From a virus, in IMG/VR virus record IMGVR_UViG_3300025030_000071, positions 22,749 to 86,748 of that record: 64,000 nucleotides of DNA; one strand, given 5' to 3'. Shown in pieces: positions 43,949 through 53,423 of the stretch (positions within the stretch are counted from its first letter, which is position 1; each line of letters starts with the position of its first letter). Under the pieces are notes generated by a model. It was given only the letters and a program-made list of their open reading frames with translations. It ran no database searches and was not told the DNA's origin. The translations under genes were made by a program, and so were the position numbers.

Positions 43949-46144
43949 ATGCTTCCAATCAAATTCAACATAAACCAAGTTCCAAGCTCTCACGTAATAG
44001 CAGACATCGAATTATCTCTGCAAGACGACTACAGGAATCTTGTTTACGTTGGCAAGCCTCAGCCTGACCAAGTGCCTATATCTTATATAGGAATGCCTGA
44101 ACCTTCTGTCCTTGATATTGATATTTATGATTCCAATGAATCTCCTCGCTCTTTAGAGATCATTGAGAACTCATATATAACAAGATTTAGAAGAAGATTT
44201 ACTCAGAAGGAATTCTTTCTGTCAGTAAAGGACGCCCTTATAACTGATGTAGTAAATGTTGATGATAGTGGCACGCCAATACCCCTCTTCTACAAGCATG
44301 TAATAAGCGACAGCTTTGCTGCTGAGCCTGAAGTCCTCGACCAAGATCTAAGACCAGTCCCAGCTTCTAGCTATAAACTTCTAGTAACTGATAATGAAAT
44401 TGCCCTTTGCCACAATCTAGATCCTACATACAACGATATCAATCGTAATGTAACTATCTACTATATTAGATATACTAACCTAGCTGGCGAATCTATATTC
44501 TCGCTGTTAGAATCTGCATCAGTATTTAAGAGAGCAAACTTAATTGATGGCCTTAACAGGTGGAACAGGACTTATACTACAAGAAGAAGAGGCACAAACT
44601 ACAAGTTTAATATTCTATTTGCTGGCAACGGTCCCTTCTTTCTGAAGGCGACCCAAGAGCACCAGATCAAATTAAACAAGCCTCTCTTTATCCAGCCAAA
44701 TTCTCCTTGGAATTTAAGGATTAGTGATGGAGAGATTTCTGCTGCCTACCCAGTTGGCGGAGTAGAAAGATATTCAATACCAGAATATCACCTCCAGCAA
44801 TTCAGCCCAATTGAGCCAACCCAGTTAATCAATACAGCCGAATGCCTGCAACTAACTGATCATATAGTTAAAACTCCATACAACCATTTGCTAGATGACG
44901 TTGATCATATTATCGATGTTCTAGTTACAGACAGTTCATTCATCCCTAAGTACGGTTGGACTACGGGTCCGGTAAACCCTCCTAGGGTTTGGGTAGACAG
45001 ACTAGACAGGTGGCGAGCCCAGGGGGATGCCTTTAATTTTGAGCTAGCTCCTAAATCAAGAGGGTTCTCAGTTAACAAGTTCCATGGGTTCCTGCATATA
45101 CCAGCAGTTTTAGAACCAACCGATAGAGTATTTATAAGGGCTCACAGAGAGGTGAGAGATTACACCTACCTGAATCTTAACTTGAATCCACTACATAATC
45201 GCCTAATGAATACTTGCAGGGCTATTGTTTACGTGATACCCGAGTCCTCAGTAAATGAAATGCAGACTTCAATCTACCATATTCTAGTAGACGAGAATGA
45301 TGATATTGTTAGTTGGAATGACCCAAGGCTTGGTGACGAAGAACTTATAGCTGGACTAGTGCCAGGAGAAGGCGAAACAGGCTTGGGTTTATTTAAGACA
45401 GAGTTCCCAACAAACCTGATAGTAGGAACGGTTTCGGTGAATAGAGGAATTGCTCTTTCAGATCTAACATTTATAGATGTTAGAGAAAAAGGAAATACCC
45501 TAACTGCACAGACACTAAGCCGTCTCCCCGAGCTACTAGAGACTTACCCCGAACTACTCTGGCTTGCGGATGAAACCTTATCAGGCAGAAGTATCCCAAT
45601 ACTAGGAGCTTTTAAAGTTGAGGCTCCATTTGAGATACTTGAAGAGGCTGGTGGCGATTTTACAAGAGAAACAATAAATAATATTGTCCATCGACATATG
45701 GCCGTTGGCTCTCACCCTATAATTGATTACTATGCCGATATCCCTTACATATTAGACTTGTTGTTTGACGCCACGGCTAAAACATTAAAGGTCACTTGGA
45801 CAGGTATTGACCAAGCAGACAACTATAGAATCTACTTAGGTGATAAGCCAAGGGCTATTTACTACAGCCATGAAGCTGTCGGGGCAGAAAGTTCTATCTT
45901 TGAAGGGGCATTTGAGGAAACAATTCAGTTAGCAGGAGCCGATGCTTCTGCTGATATTGACCTCACCGCCTTAGACACAATCTATGTTTATATCGCTCCA
46001 CTAAAAGATGGTACCGAATGGCCAGCAAGCAGAGTAGGCAAGATCGACATCACCCAAACAAACAACATAGTTGTTTTAGCTTTCTCGGCGATACTTACAT
46101 CTCCACCAACTGTTTCATTAATAATCAACGCGATTATCGAGTAA
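43949..46144 (+). CDS. Baseplate/tail protein with C-terminal FN3-like domain
   Basis: A 731 aa protein. The N-terminus (IELSLQDDYRNLVYVGKPQPDQVP) and body are of mixed fold; residues about 600-690 look like a fibronectin type III domain (TLKVTWTGIDQADNYRIYLGD). A region near 105-225 has paired strands with RWNRTYTTRRRGTNYKFNILFAG. The gene starts one base after the previous stop. A structural tail protein of the peripheral baseplate is the most economical reading. Confidence 0.6.
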   Translation: MLPIKFNINQVPSSHVIADIELSLQDDYRNLVYVGKPQPDQVPISYIGMPEPSVLDIDIYDSNESPRSLEIIENSYITRFRRRFTQKEFFLSVKDALITDVVNVDDSGTPIPLFYKHVISDSFAAEPEVLDQDLRPVPASSYKLLVTDNEIALCHNLDPTYNDINRNVTIYYIRYTNLAGESIFSLLESASVFKRANLIDGLNRWNRTYTTRRRGTNYKFNILFAGNGPFFLKATQEHQIKLNKPLFIQPNSPWNLRISDGEISAAYPVGGVERYSIPEYHLQQFSPIEPTQLINTAECLQLTDHIVKTPYNHLLDDVDHIIDVLVTDSSFIPKYGWTTGPVNPPRVWVDRLDRWRAQGDAFNFELAPKSRGFSVNKFHGFLHIPAVLEPTDRVFIRAHREVRDYTYLNLNLNPLHNRLMNTCRAIVYVIPESSVNEMQTSIYHILVDENDDIVSWNDPRLGDEELIAGLVPGEGETGLGLFKTEFPTNLIVGTVSVNRGIALSDLTFIDVREKGNTLTAQTLSRLPELLETYPELLWLADETLSGRSIPILGAFKVEAPFEILEEAGGDFTRETINNIVHRHMAVGSHPIIDYYADIPYILDLLFDATAKTLKVTWTGIDQADNYRIYLGDKPRAIYYSHEAVGAESSIFEGAFEETIQLAGADASADIDLTALDTIYVYIAPLKDGTEWPASRVGKIDITQTNNIVVLAFSAILTSPPTVSLIINAIIE

Positions 46145-46148
46145 TAAT

Positions 46149-46694
46149 ATGGCAGGTTGGCTAGCAAGAGGCTCAGATGGAAACGTCCTAGAAGAACTAG
46201 TCTTTAGTAATCTTACTCCTGGTACCACTGAGATCATCAGTATATCCTTTGAATATCGAGGGTTTAGACCAACTAAAGTCTATGGGTTTTATTTAAGACC
46301 AATTGCTGAACCTCTCTACGAAGGAAGCAACAATCCAATAATTGATCCAGCTGAACTTATTCGTTGGGCAGATGAATACACACTGGCTCCAGCAATGGAA
46401 TCTGAGAACCCAGGAATGGAAATATCACAAACTGACCCAGACGGGTTAGTAGTAATCACCCAGGTTAAGTCTGGTACTGGCGATGCCGAATGGTCTTACC
46501 TAGAATATGTAGGGCATCAAGGTGGCTACGTTAGATTAGGCGATAGGGTTAGCTTAGGCATCAGAATAACAACTCCTTTAGCTTCTAATAAGGAAATATC
46601 CAAAGCAGCAAGATATCATTTCCTGTTAGACATTATTGCAGAAGAAGTTAACTTCAATCTGGTCGACATCCTACTGCCCGAAGGTGAGTGCTAA
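46149..46694 (+). CDS. Small baseplate-associated protein
   Basis: A 181 aa protein with N-terminal WLARGSDGNVLEELVFSNLTPG and a beta-sandwich-like body (EIISISFEYRGFRPTKVYGFYLRP, VRLGDRVSLGIRI). No known family recognised. Its stop TAA overlaps the next ATG (TAATG at 46692-46696), indicating translation coupling to the first of the three discoidin-like proteins. Confidence 0.55.
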   Translation: MAGWLARGSDGNVLEELVFSNLTPGTTEIISISFEYRGFRPTKVYGFYLRPIAEPLYEGSNNPIIDPAELIRWADEYTLAPAMESENPGMEISQTDPDGLVVITQVKSGTGDAEWSYLEYVGHQGGYVRLGDRVSLGIRITTPLASNKEISKAARYHFLLDIIAEEVNFNLVDILLPEGEC

Positions 46695-48475
46695 TGGGTA
46701 AGATATTAGACAAGTTCATTTCTACAATGCCCAAGCTCCAAGCCAGGAGTATTGAGAAAGAGCTACTGCGCCAGGAAAACAGAATCCTTTACAGCTCCCC
46801 TCAGCAATTCAGAGAAGAGTTTGTACGTCGTCTTACCTCTTTGTTAGAATCGGATTACAATGCTCAATTTGCTGCTTATCCTATTCTTGATGGCGAAAGA
46901 AGATCCTCTGAACTCTTTAACTATATGTTCAGAATCATTGGTGGTGATCTTGAAACCCTCTTTACAGAAGCAGACTTAATTGCTGAGCTTTCAGATCTAC
47001 AAACAAGAATCTATGAACAAGATATCATCTTTAGACTCTCAGCAGCTTTAGCTGAAGCAGAAACTGAAGTAGAACTTCTAGAACTCTTATTAAGCAATAC
47101 TGCTGGTCTTAAAGACGCAGTTATCGAAAACTTTAGAACTGGCAGTAACAGCCTAACTAGAAATCATCCTCTAGCTTCCTTCTTGTATATTGATCCAAAA
47201 ACCAATCATCAATATGGCCCAGCTTCAGAGATGGTAGTTGATGTTTCTGTTGGCGGACTTACCTTGCCAATTGACATAAGAAAAGCTCACCGCCCAACTG
47301 CAATAAAAGAAATCACAACAAGAGATATCAGAGATAATGACCAGCAATTTGTTCTCCCCGGCAGCGTCACTCCCAGCACTCCATCAAATAGAATAGTAAC
47401 TGGTGAAATAAGCAATCTGATCGATGGCCAATACGATACCACCTTTGTTCGGATGTTCACTGTCAACCAGTTAGTTTCTGGCGGGGCAAAGATGACCCTA
47501 TTACTTGACCTTGGAAGACCAAGAACTGCTAATTACATTACCATTGATCCAGCAAATGAATATAACCAAAAACTAACTGAACTATACTATGTTGATTCAC
47601 TTGCTAAAGTTTATGCAATTAATCTCCCAACTGATGGGGTTTCTTTAGCTGACAAGGCGATGGTCCATTTTAACCCAGTTGAAACACAGTCCTTAGTCTT
47701 AGTATTTAAACAAGAAAATGATGTTCTAGTTCCTGAATTGAATGCAGGTAACGTCCAAAAATATCGTTATACTTTTGGGCTAGATAATATTTCAGTTGGG
47801 GAAACAAGTTATCTTAAAGAAGGAGTTTATGTTTCTAGGACTTTATCTGCTGACAAGATATCTAAACTCCATCTTAAAACAACACAAAACACAAACATCG
47901 GTTTAGATGAAAACGAAGCCGAACTAGATCCAATCACAAGCCCATTGCCGACTCTTGAATACTGGGTGCACTTTAGAGAAATCGATGATAGCAACAACAT
48001 AGTTTCTCAGCTATTGCCAATTGCGCCTGTAGGAATGGAAACGATAAGAGAAAAGATATATATACAGCACAATGGAAAAGCTAGATTGAACTTTACTGTT
48101 GATCACGAGATGGCAGATGATGATGCAAGCTTAAGGCTTTATAGAGATGGGACCTTAGTGCTTAGAGATGCAGATTATACAATCGATGTTCCTGGAGTAG
48201 TTACAATCGGTTCGATACTGACAGTAGATAGAGGCTTTCAAGAGGAACATGAGTATATCGCAGAGTATATCCCCTGGCACCAAGACCAAACTAAAATACC
48301 ATTTACAGATGCTACAGAACTTGTAAGATACAACCCAGATAATACGATAGACATAACACGCCCTGCTTCTTCAAGAGCAGTAAGGTCAGAAGCTAACCTC
48401 ATTATTATCATGAGGGGAACTGGCACTGACGAAATGACTTCTATATTAGACAAATATGTCTTCTCGGTAGGCTAA
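46694..48475 (+). CDS. Discoidin-like baseplate/tail protein (paralogue 1)
   Basis: A 593 aa protein. I place the start at ATG 46694 with AAGGTGAG upstream; a GTG six bases earlier is less likely. Residues 1-150 are helical. Residues about 240-400 contain TLLLDLGRPRTANYITIDPANEYNQKL, the FA58C/discoidin (galactose-binding-like) pattern in which the strand l.ldlG...... is followed by i.i.p. The last part (about 400-560) is beta-rich. The same design recurs in the next two large proteins. It may bind sugars at the cell surface or serve as an arm of the baseplate. Confidence 0.65.
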   Translation: MGKILDKFISTMPKLQARSIEKELLRQENRILYSSPQQFREEFVRRLTSLLESDYNAQFAAYPILDGERRSSELFNYMFRIIGGDLETLFTEADLIAELSDLQTRIYEQDIIFRLSAALAEAETEVELLELLLSNTAGLKDAVIENFRTGSNSLTRNHPLASFLYIDPKTNHQYGPASEMVVDVSVGGLTLPIDIRKAHRPTAIKEITTRDIRDNDQQFVLPGSVTPSTPSNRIVTGEISNLIDGQYDTTFVRMFTVNQLVSGGAKMTLLLDLGRPRTANYITIDPANEYNQKLTELYYVDSLAKVYAINLPTDGVSLADKAMVHFNPVETQSLVLVFKQENDVLVPELNAGNVQKYRYTFGLDNISVGETSYLKEGVYVSRTLSADKISKLHLKTTQNTNIGLDENEAELDPITSPLPTLEYWVHFREIDDSNNIVSQLLPIAPVGMETIREKIYIQHNGKARLNFTVDHEMADDDASLRLYRDGTLVLRDADYTIDVPGVVTIGSILTVDRGFQEEHEYIAEYIPWHQDQTKIPFTDATELVRYNPDNTIDITRPASSRAVRSEANLIIIMRGTGTDEMTSILDKYVFSVG

Positions 48476-51285
48476 TGAAGATCGATAAAATCCAACCAAT
48501 TGAAGGTTCAAGAATCCTCCAAGAGCAAGCGGAGAGGCTTTCTAAGCGTGTTCTATTGCCTAGCGATGTCGAACTCCTAGGTAGCGAAGTCGCTTCCCGC
48601 AGGAATGCCCTCATAGCCCTTGAAGCTGAGAATGTTGAGCCTATCGCCAAACCCCCAAAAATCCGCCCAGGAGAAATTGCAGAACCAGAGCCACTGGATG
48701 AAGTTTTAAGAAATATAGAAGAGGATTTACAAATCCTCTCAAATATCAGTGAGAACATTTCAGAAACCTTAAGAGCAAGTTACAATATAACCTCAATCAA
48801 AGAAAACAACACGATAGGACTTCTCAAGACTCTACGTGATAGGATTGCTAGCTTAAAGTTGTATGCTGCCGATTCACTTTCAAGTGATGAGCACATTGCT
48901 TACTCTTTTACGGATGGGACTAAGCTTAGAGTTCCTGATTCAGAATTCGTTGCTACTTACATAGAAGAAGAAGGAGCTATTACGCTTCCATTCTCCGCTG
49001 GCAAAATCAAAATCCCTGAGATTATTTCTACAACAATACTGGATATAAGCAATGGCGTTCCTGGCAACAACCACGATAAGACAAGACAACGCCATGCTTC
49101 GATTGACACCATATATGACAGCAACATCCATACCTGGTTTGAATATGAAAAGGTGATGAGGGATTCCGGCGAGAAGCTTACATTAGCTCTACGCTTGGAC
49201 TTTAAAGAACCAACAGTTATAAACCATATTAAAGTTATCCCTGCATTGATTGGTGCGCCCACCTGGCCAAAGATAAAAAATATCCAAGTAGACGTAGGCC
49301 AAAGACTCGTCTCTATTGCCCAGGATGTTACCAATCTCGACTGGGTATCTCTTGATGAAGTCTTTACTTTATCTCCATCAAGTTCTAAATATGCAGGTTA
49401 TGGAGCTTTTACTTTTGAACCCAAATTAGCTAGAGCTATCGTAGTCACTATTGAACAAGATAAATATTATCCAATTAGAAATGAAAGAGGAAATATTCTT
49501 TGGCGCGCAGTAATAGCTTTACGAGAGGTCCAAGCATTACAGATTCCTTTTGACAGTGAAGGAGAATTTAGTCTAGCTCCTGGAACTTTTAACAATCCAG
49601 TTCGAGCAATAGGCATCCTTCATAATGCCAAACCATTTACAGATAAAGACGCAACCATTACTTATTCAATTTCAACTGACGGAGAAGACACCTGGACAGA
49701 AATCAGCCCTTTAGAATCTAAGAACACTCTTATAGATGAAGCTTATATCTTAGAAGTTCCAACAGCAAGAGTGGCGTTAAAAGGTAAGATAAAGAGAAAC
49801 TCAGAAGCCTTTCAAGGCTCAAGAAGTACAGCTGAAGACAAATTAGAAGTAGTAGAGAAAGTCTTTCCCTTAACAACTGAAGCATCTACAAAGTACTTCT
49901 TAGATAATACCCCAGAGACTTTTGTTGAGGCCATTCAGATTGGGCTAGGTGCAGTCGGTTATAGTGCAGAGCCTCTATTCTTAGGACAAGCCACTGGATC
50001 TTTGGGCAATTCACAAACATTCAAATTACCTTTCTCAATAGAGCCTTTTAACAACAACCTATTAGTTGACAACGAGATCTGGATCTGGGCTGAAACATTC
50101 ACTAGCAATACCCATAAGGCTTACCTTTATGACGATACCACAAACCCACCTCAAATCATTCTAGGAGATGGAAAGCCAATTGGCCAAGGACTGAGCGGAC
50201 GCTTACCCGCATCAGGTACTTCTATTTACCTAATGTTTCATCCAGATAAATTGCCAATTGTATCTGGAACTGGTCCTTACAAAATAGAACTTAGTCATCA
50301 ATCAGACAAGATCAAAGGTTCAACTGAAATCTTCTTCATTGAAGAACGCCAGATTGCCGAAAAGAGAGCAGGTCCTGGAATAGCTAAAATAGAAATTCCT
50401 GACGAGCATAGAGAGACAACTTTTATTTCTCTTAGCTCATCAGAACGTACTTACTCAAATGAATTGCATCCAGTAGGAAACCAGATATTATTTTTAAATG
50501 GCTCCAAAGAATTTACTGAATTGGATTTAGAAGATGATGAATATGTTTATTCAGCAGACTCTGACACTGGCTTCCTCTACCTTCATCCAGCTAACACGGA
50601 GTCTTCTCCTGACATCGTCTATAGATATTCTTATGCACCATACAAGAAATTGACAGAAGATTGCTGGAGATACTCAGATGTGGAAAACGCAATCTATGTT
50701 GATTCGCCTTTGGCCACCCCAACAATAAAAACTTATGATATTGAAGAAGTATTAGCGGGAAGGGTATTAAACCTTCTCTATGTGCCAAGGGTTATAAAAG
50801 GATCCTTAAAAGCGGTGGATAACATAGGCGATCTTGCTTTAGCATTAGAAGTAGAAATTGCTTTCATAGATGGGGCTCAAGAATTCCAGAATCTTGGTTT
50901 GGAAGATCTAACAGGGTTCTTTAGTTTTGATTACAAGGAGAACCAACTTTATTTGCCAGAAGGGGGAACATTCCCAATAGGGACCTTGCAATATTCTGTT
51001 GTAAAATTAGAACTGCATTATGGTCGTGGCATCCAATTAAAGAAAGGCTTGGACTTTACAGCCGCCCAAAACACCATTGAAATCACTCCATACTTTATGA
51101 ACCAATATGCTGAAAGGCTAAGAAGCAGACCTGCTTACAATCGCCTGTTGGCTAGATACGATGCTAAGGTTGGGGCAAGTGTCGATGGTTCTTTGTTGGA
51201 ACAGTTCTATAGTCCTGTAATTAGAGACATTGATATTATCGGGATTACGATTGACCCAAGACTAGGAACATTAGAAAGTCTATGA
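48475..51285 (+). CDS. Discoidin-like baseplate/tail protein (paralogue 2)
   Basis: A 936 aa protein with a helical N-terminal 140 residues (EEDLQILSNISENISETLRASYN...), then a discoidin-type segment LTLALRLDFKEPTVINHIKVIPAL followed by IKNIQVD. The long beta-rich remainder includes several FELDLEDDEY / LYLHPANTE-type strands. It overlaps the previous stop (TAATGAAG at 48473) and the next ATG by 4 nt. It is the longest of the three paralogues and likely a peripheral baseplate component. Confidence 0.65.
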   Translation: MKIDKIQPIEGSRILQEQAERLSKRVLLPSDVELLGSEVASRRNALIALEAENVEPIAKPPKIRPGEIAEPEPLDEVLRNIEEDLQILSNISENISETLRASYNITSIKENNTIGLLKTLRDRIASLKLYAADSLSSDEHIAYSFTDGTKLRVPDSEFVATYIEEEGAITLPFSAGKIKIPEIISTTILDISNGVPGNNHDKTRQRHASIDTIYDSNIHTWFEYEKVMRDSGEKLTLALRLDFKEPTVINHIKVIPALIGAPTWPKIKNIQVDVGQRLVSIAQDVTNLDWVSLDEVFTLSPSSSKYAGYGAFTFEPKLARAIVVTIEQDKYYPIRNERGNILWRAVIALREVQALQIPFDSEGEFSLAPGTFNNPVRAIGILHNAKPFTDKDATITYSISTDGEDTWTEISPLESKNTLIDEAYILEVPTARVALKGKIKRNSEAFQGSRSTAEDKLEVVEKVFPLTTEASTKYFLDNTPETFVEAIQIGLGAVGYSAEPLFLGQATGSLGNSQTFKLPFSIEPFNNNLLVDNEIWIWAETFTSNTHKAYLYDDTTNPPQIILGDGKPIGQGLSGRLPASGTSIYLMFHPDKLPIVSGTGPYKIELSHQSDKIKGSTEIFFIEERQIAEKRAGPGIAKIEIPDEHRETTFISLSSSERTYSNELHPVGNQILFLNGSKEFTELDLEDDEYVYSADSDTGFLYLHPANTESSPDIVYRYSYAPYKKLTEDCWRYSDVENAIYVDSPLATPTIKTYDIEEVLAGRVLNLLYVPRVIKGSLKAVDNIGDLALALEVEIAFIDGAQEFQNLGLEDLTGFFSFDYKENQLYLPEGGTFPIGTLQYSVVKLELHYGRGIQLKKGLDFTAAQNTIEITPYFMNQYAERLRSRPAYNRLLARYDAKVGASVDGSLLEQFYSPVIRDIDIIGITIDPRLGTLESL

Positions 51286-53423
51286 ACATCTCACAAGCAA
51301 GATTAGAAGAAGTAACTAAAGATATTCTTTTAGAATCTCTGCATAAAGGCTTAGTCCCAACCGCTGACTATTTACAGAAGTCTCTCCGGACTAAGCTGGA
51401 GGACAAAGACATAACCTTACCATTTCATGTTCAGCCTTCAGTCCCTCAGTTTAACTATCTAGAAAACTCTAGCGCCAGCAAAACAAATCAGATCTTTGAT
51501 ACAATGATATCAGATCTGAATATGCTTTATGATCTTTATACGGCAATTGAAAAGAGTGCTATTGAAGTTTCAGATAGAGTGCAGCTGAAGCTATTGAACA
51601 TTGAGAAGAGAATTGCTCAGCTTCTATCCAGAATTAATAGGCTACTTCTTGTCACAAACAGGACTGAAGGCTTCTTGGATTATGTCGGAGACAGCTTTAT
51701 CGACAAGAGCAAGGTAGATCAAACAAGGACTACTGCTATTATCGACCTGACAGGCCAAGCAGCTTACGGCGGGTATTTAACTGACCGTGTTCCAGTTACT
51801 GAGACTACAGACTTATCTGCTATCCAAAATACAAACATCCAGGTCACTCCATTAGATCCAAGACTTTCTCGTTCACCTGGCACTACTAACAGCCAGCTTA
51901 CTGATATGCTTTCAGATTCCAACACTCCTTGGATATATACTGTGAGTTCTGAACAGCCTATTCCTGCTAGCATTGAAATTCAGATTAATTTTGCCCCTGT
52001 TATAGAACAGTATGCTGCTCCAGTCGAGGCGACAAAGATAATCCTTAACCCATATATCACCAACAACTCTTTCTTAGTACTGGTTCAATACTCTGAGGAC
52101 GGTATTATATGGAACGATCTTCCTGTTGCATCACCAGCTAGAAGGATTGAAGGCCCAACTCTTTTCTTATTTGAACCACTGAATATGACCAACCTAAGAT
52201 TGATCATGACCAGCGACACTCACAGCAGACTCGGACTAGGTACCCACAAATTCATTTATGAGTTTGGCATTAGAGAGTTAGTTGTTCATGGAACCCTAGC
52301 TCGTTATGCTGAAGAAACTGAACTAGTTTCTTCTCAGCTTACTCTTCTAGATGAAGATGGTGAACGTCAGCAATTTACCCAAGTAGCCTTATCAGCAGTT
52401 TGTGAGGATGTCCCTGGAGATACACAAATCGAATACCAGATAGCATTCTTAGTTCCTGATGGAGGCAACTTAGTTGAGGGCGAATTCCAAAAGATAGTTC
52501 CATTAACAAGAGGAGATATTGATGGCGCTTCAACTCTAGTCGTTGACTCTCTCTCCACTTCTCTAAGTTCTCAGAATATAGATATAACCCCTCCTGTCTT
52601 TGCGGCGAGCACGAACAAAGCTAATAAGCTTTTGGATACAGACGTAACCTCAGTATCTAAAGTTTGGAGAAATGTTGGGGATAAAACTCGGTACTATCTA
52701 ACAAGGCAGAACGACCAACTTGCCACAGAAGACGGTTGGTTCTTTACCGGAACTCATTACCAAACATATGTTTATGTTTCTGACCAAGGTGGGAAGATTT
52801 TTGACTTTGGTGAACGCCCATTAGATATTGACGGCCTTAGGGTTTCTGGAAAAGTTCGCTTGAGTAAAGGAAACCATTTCGTCAGCACCCCAGCTACTAA
52901 CTGGACATCCCTAAAAGGCCTTTATGGAGTAGTTTCTTTTAATGAAGCCACCAAACGGTTCACAGGAAACCAAAGGGCATTTGGGGCAAGTGGCTTAGAA
53001 GATGATGAAGTTTTGGATAATAGTTATAGTGTTATTGATCACTTGTACCCTTATAACCATAAATTGATCATAGAAGGTCTTGACTACTCAGAGATATTTA
53101 ACCAGGACATCTTAAAACCAAAATATACTGGGGTAGCTAGATATGCTTCTAAATTACTAGAGAAAGTTTCTCCTACTGATCTTGAATCAAATACCACCAA
53201 TGATGATTACTCCAGATTCTCAGTAGTAAATACTGCTTCAGAAACTCAAAGAGTAATGGTGAAATGGCAGCAATACCAAGATGAATTACCAAGGGAAGAC
53301 TTTCTGGTCGAGACCAAATCAGCAGACTTTGCAGAAGGAGTTGTTCTAAAGGCAATCTTCAGAACAACAAACCCACTAAGAACAGCCGCTCTAGAGGGCT
53401 ATGAAATTAAGTTGGCACAATAA
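51282..53423 (+). CDS. Discoidin-like baseplate/tail protein (paralogue 3)
   Basis: A 713 aa protein. Residues about 60-125 form a coiled coil (TMISDLNMLYDLYTAIEKSAI...RIAQLLSRINRLL). A discoidin-like region (about 180-340) has TVSSEQPIPASIEIQINFAP, then ATKIILNPYITNNSFLVLVQYSEDG, matching the pattern of the other two. The C-terminal part has a beta region with NNPLRTAALEGYEIKLAQ-type ending. It overlaps its neighbours by 4 nt and 1 nt. Confidence 0.65.
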   Translation: MNISQARLEEVTKDILLESLHKGLVPTADYLQKSLRTKLEDKDITLPFHVQPSVPQFNYLENSSASKTNQIFDTMISDLNMLYDLYTAIEKSAIEVSDRVQLKLLNIEKRIAQLLSRINRLLLVTNRTEGFLDYVGDSFIDKSKVDQTRTTAIIDLTGQAAYGGYLTDRVPVTETTDLSAIQNTNIQVTPLDPRLSRSPGTTNSQLTDMLSDSNTPWIYTVSSEQPIPASIEIQINFAPVIEQYAAPVEATKIILNPYITNNSFLVLVQYSEDGIIWNDLPVASPARRIEGPTLFLFEPLNMTNLRLIMTSDTHSRLGLGTHKFIYEFGIRELVVHGTLARYAEETELVSSQLTLLDEDGERQQFTQVALSAVCEDVPGDTQIEYQIAFLVPDGGNLVEGEFQKIVPLTRGDIDGASTLVVDSLSTSLSSQNIDITPPVFAASTNKANKLLDTDVTSVSKVWRNVGDKTRYYLTRQNDQLATEDGWFFTGTHYQTYVYVSDQGGKIFDFGERPLDIDGLRVSGKVRLSKGNHFVSTPATNWTSLKGLYGVVSFNEATKRFTGNQRAFGASGLEDDEVLDNSYSVIDHLYPYNHKLIIEGLDYSEIFNQDILKPKYTGVARYASKLLEKVSPTDLESNTTNDDYSRFSVVNTASETQRVMVKWQQYQDELPREDFLVETKSADFAEGVVLKAIFRTTNPLRTAALEGYEIKLAQ

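Noticed and set aside
46688-46693. GTG start of the first discoidin-like gene
   Set aside because: ATG 46694 overlaps the upstream stop as TAATG and has AAGGTGAG at good spacing.
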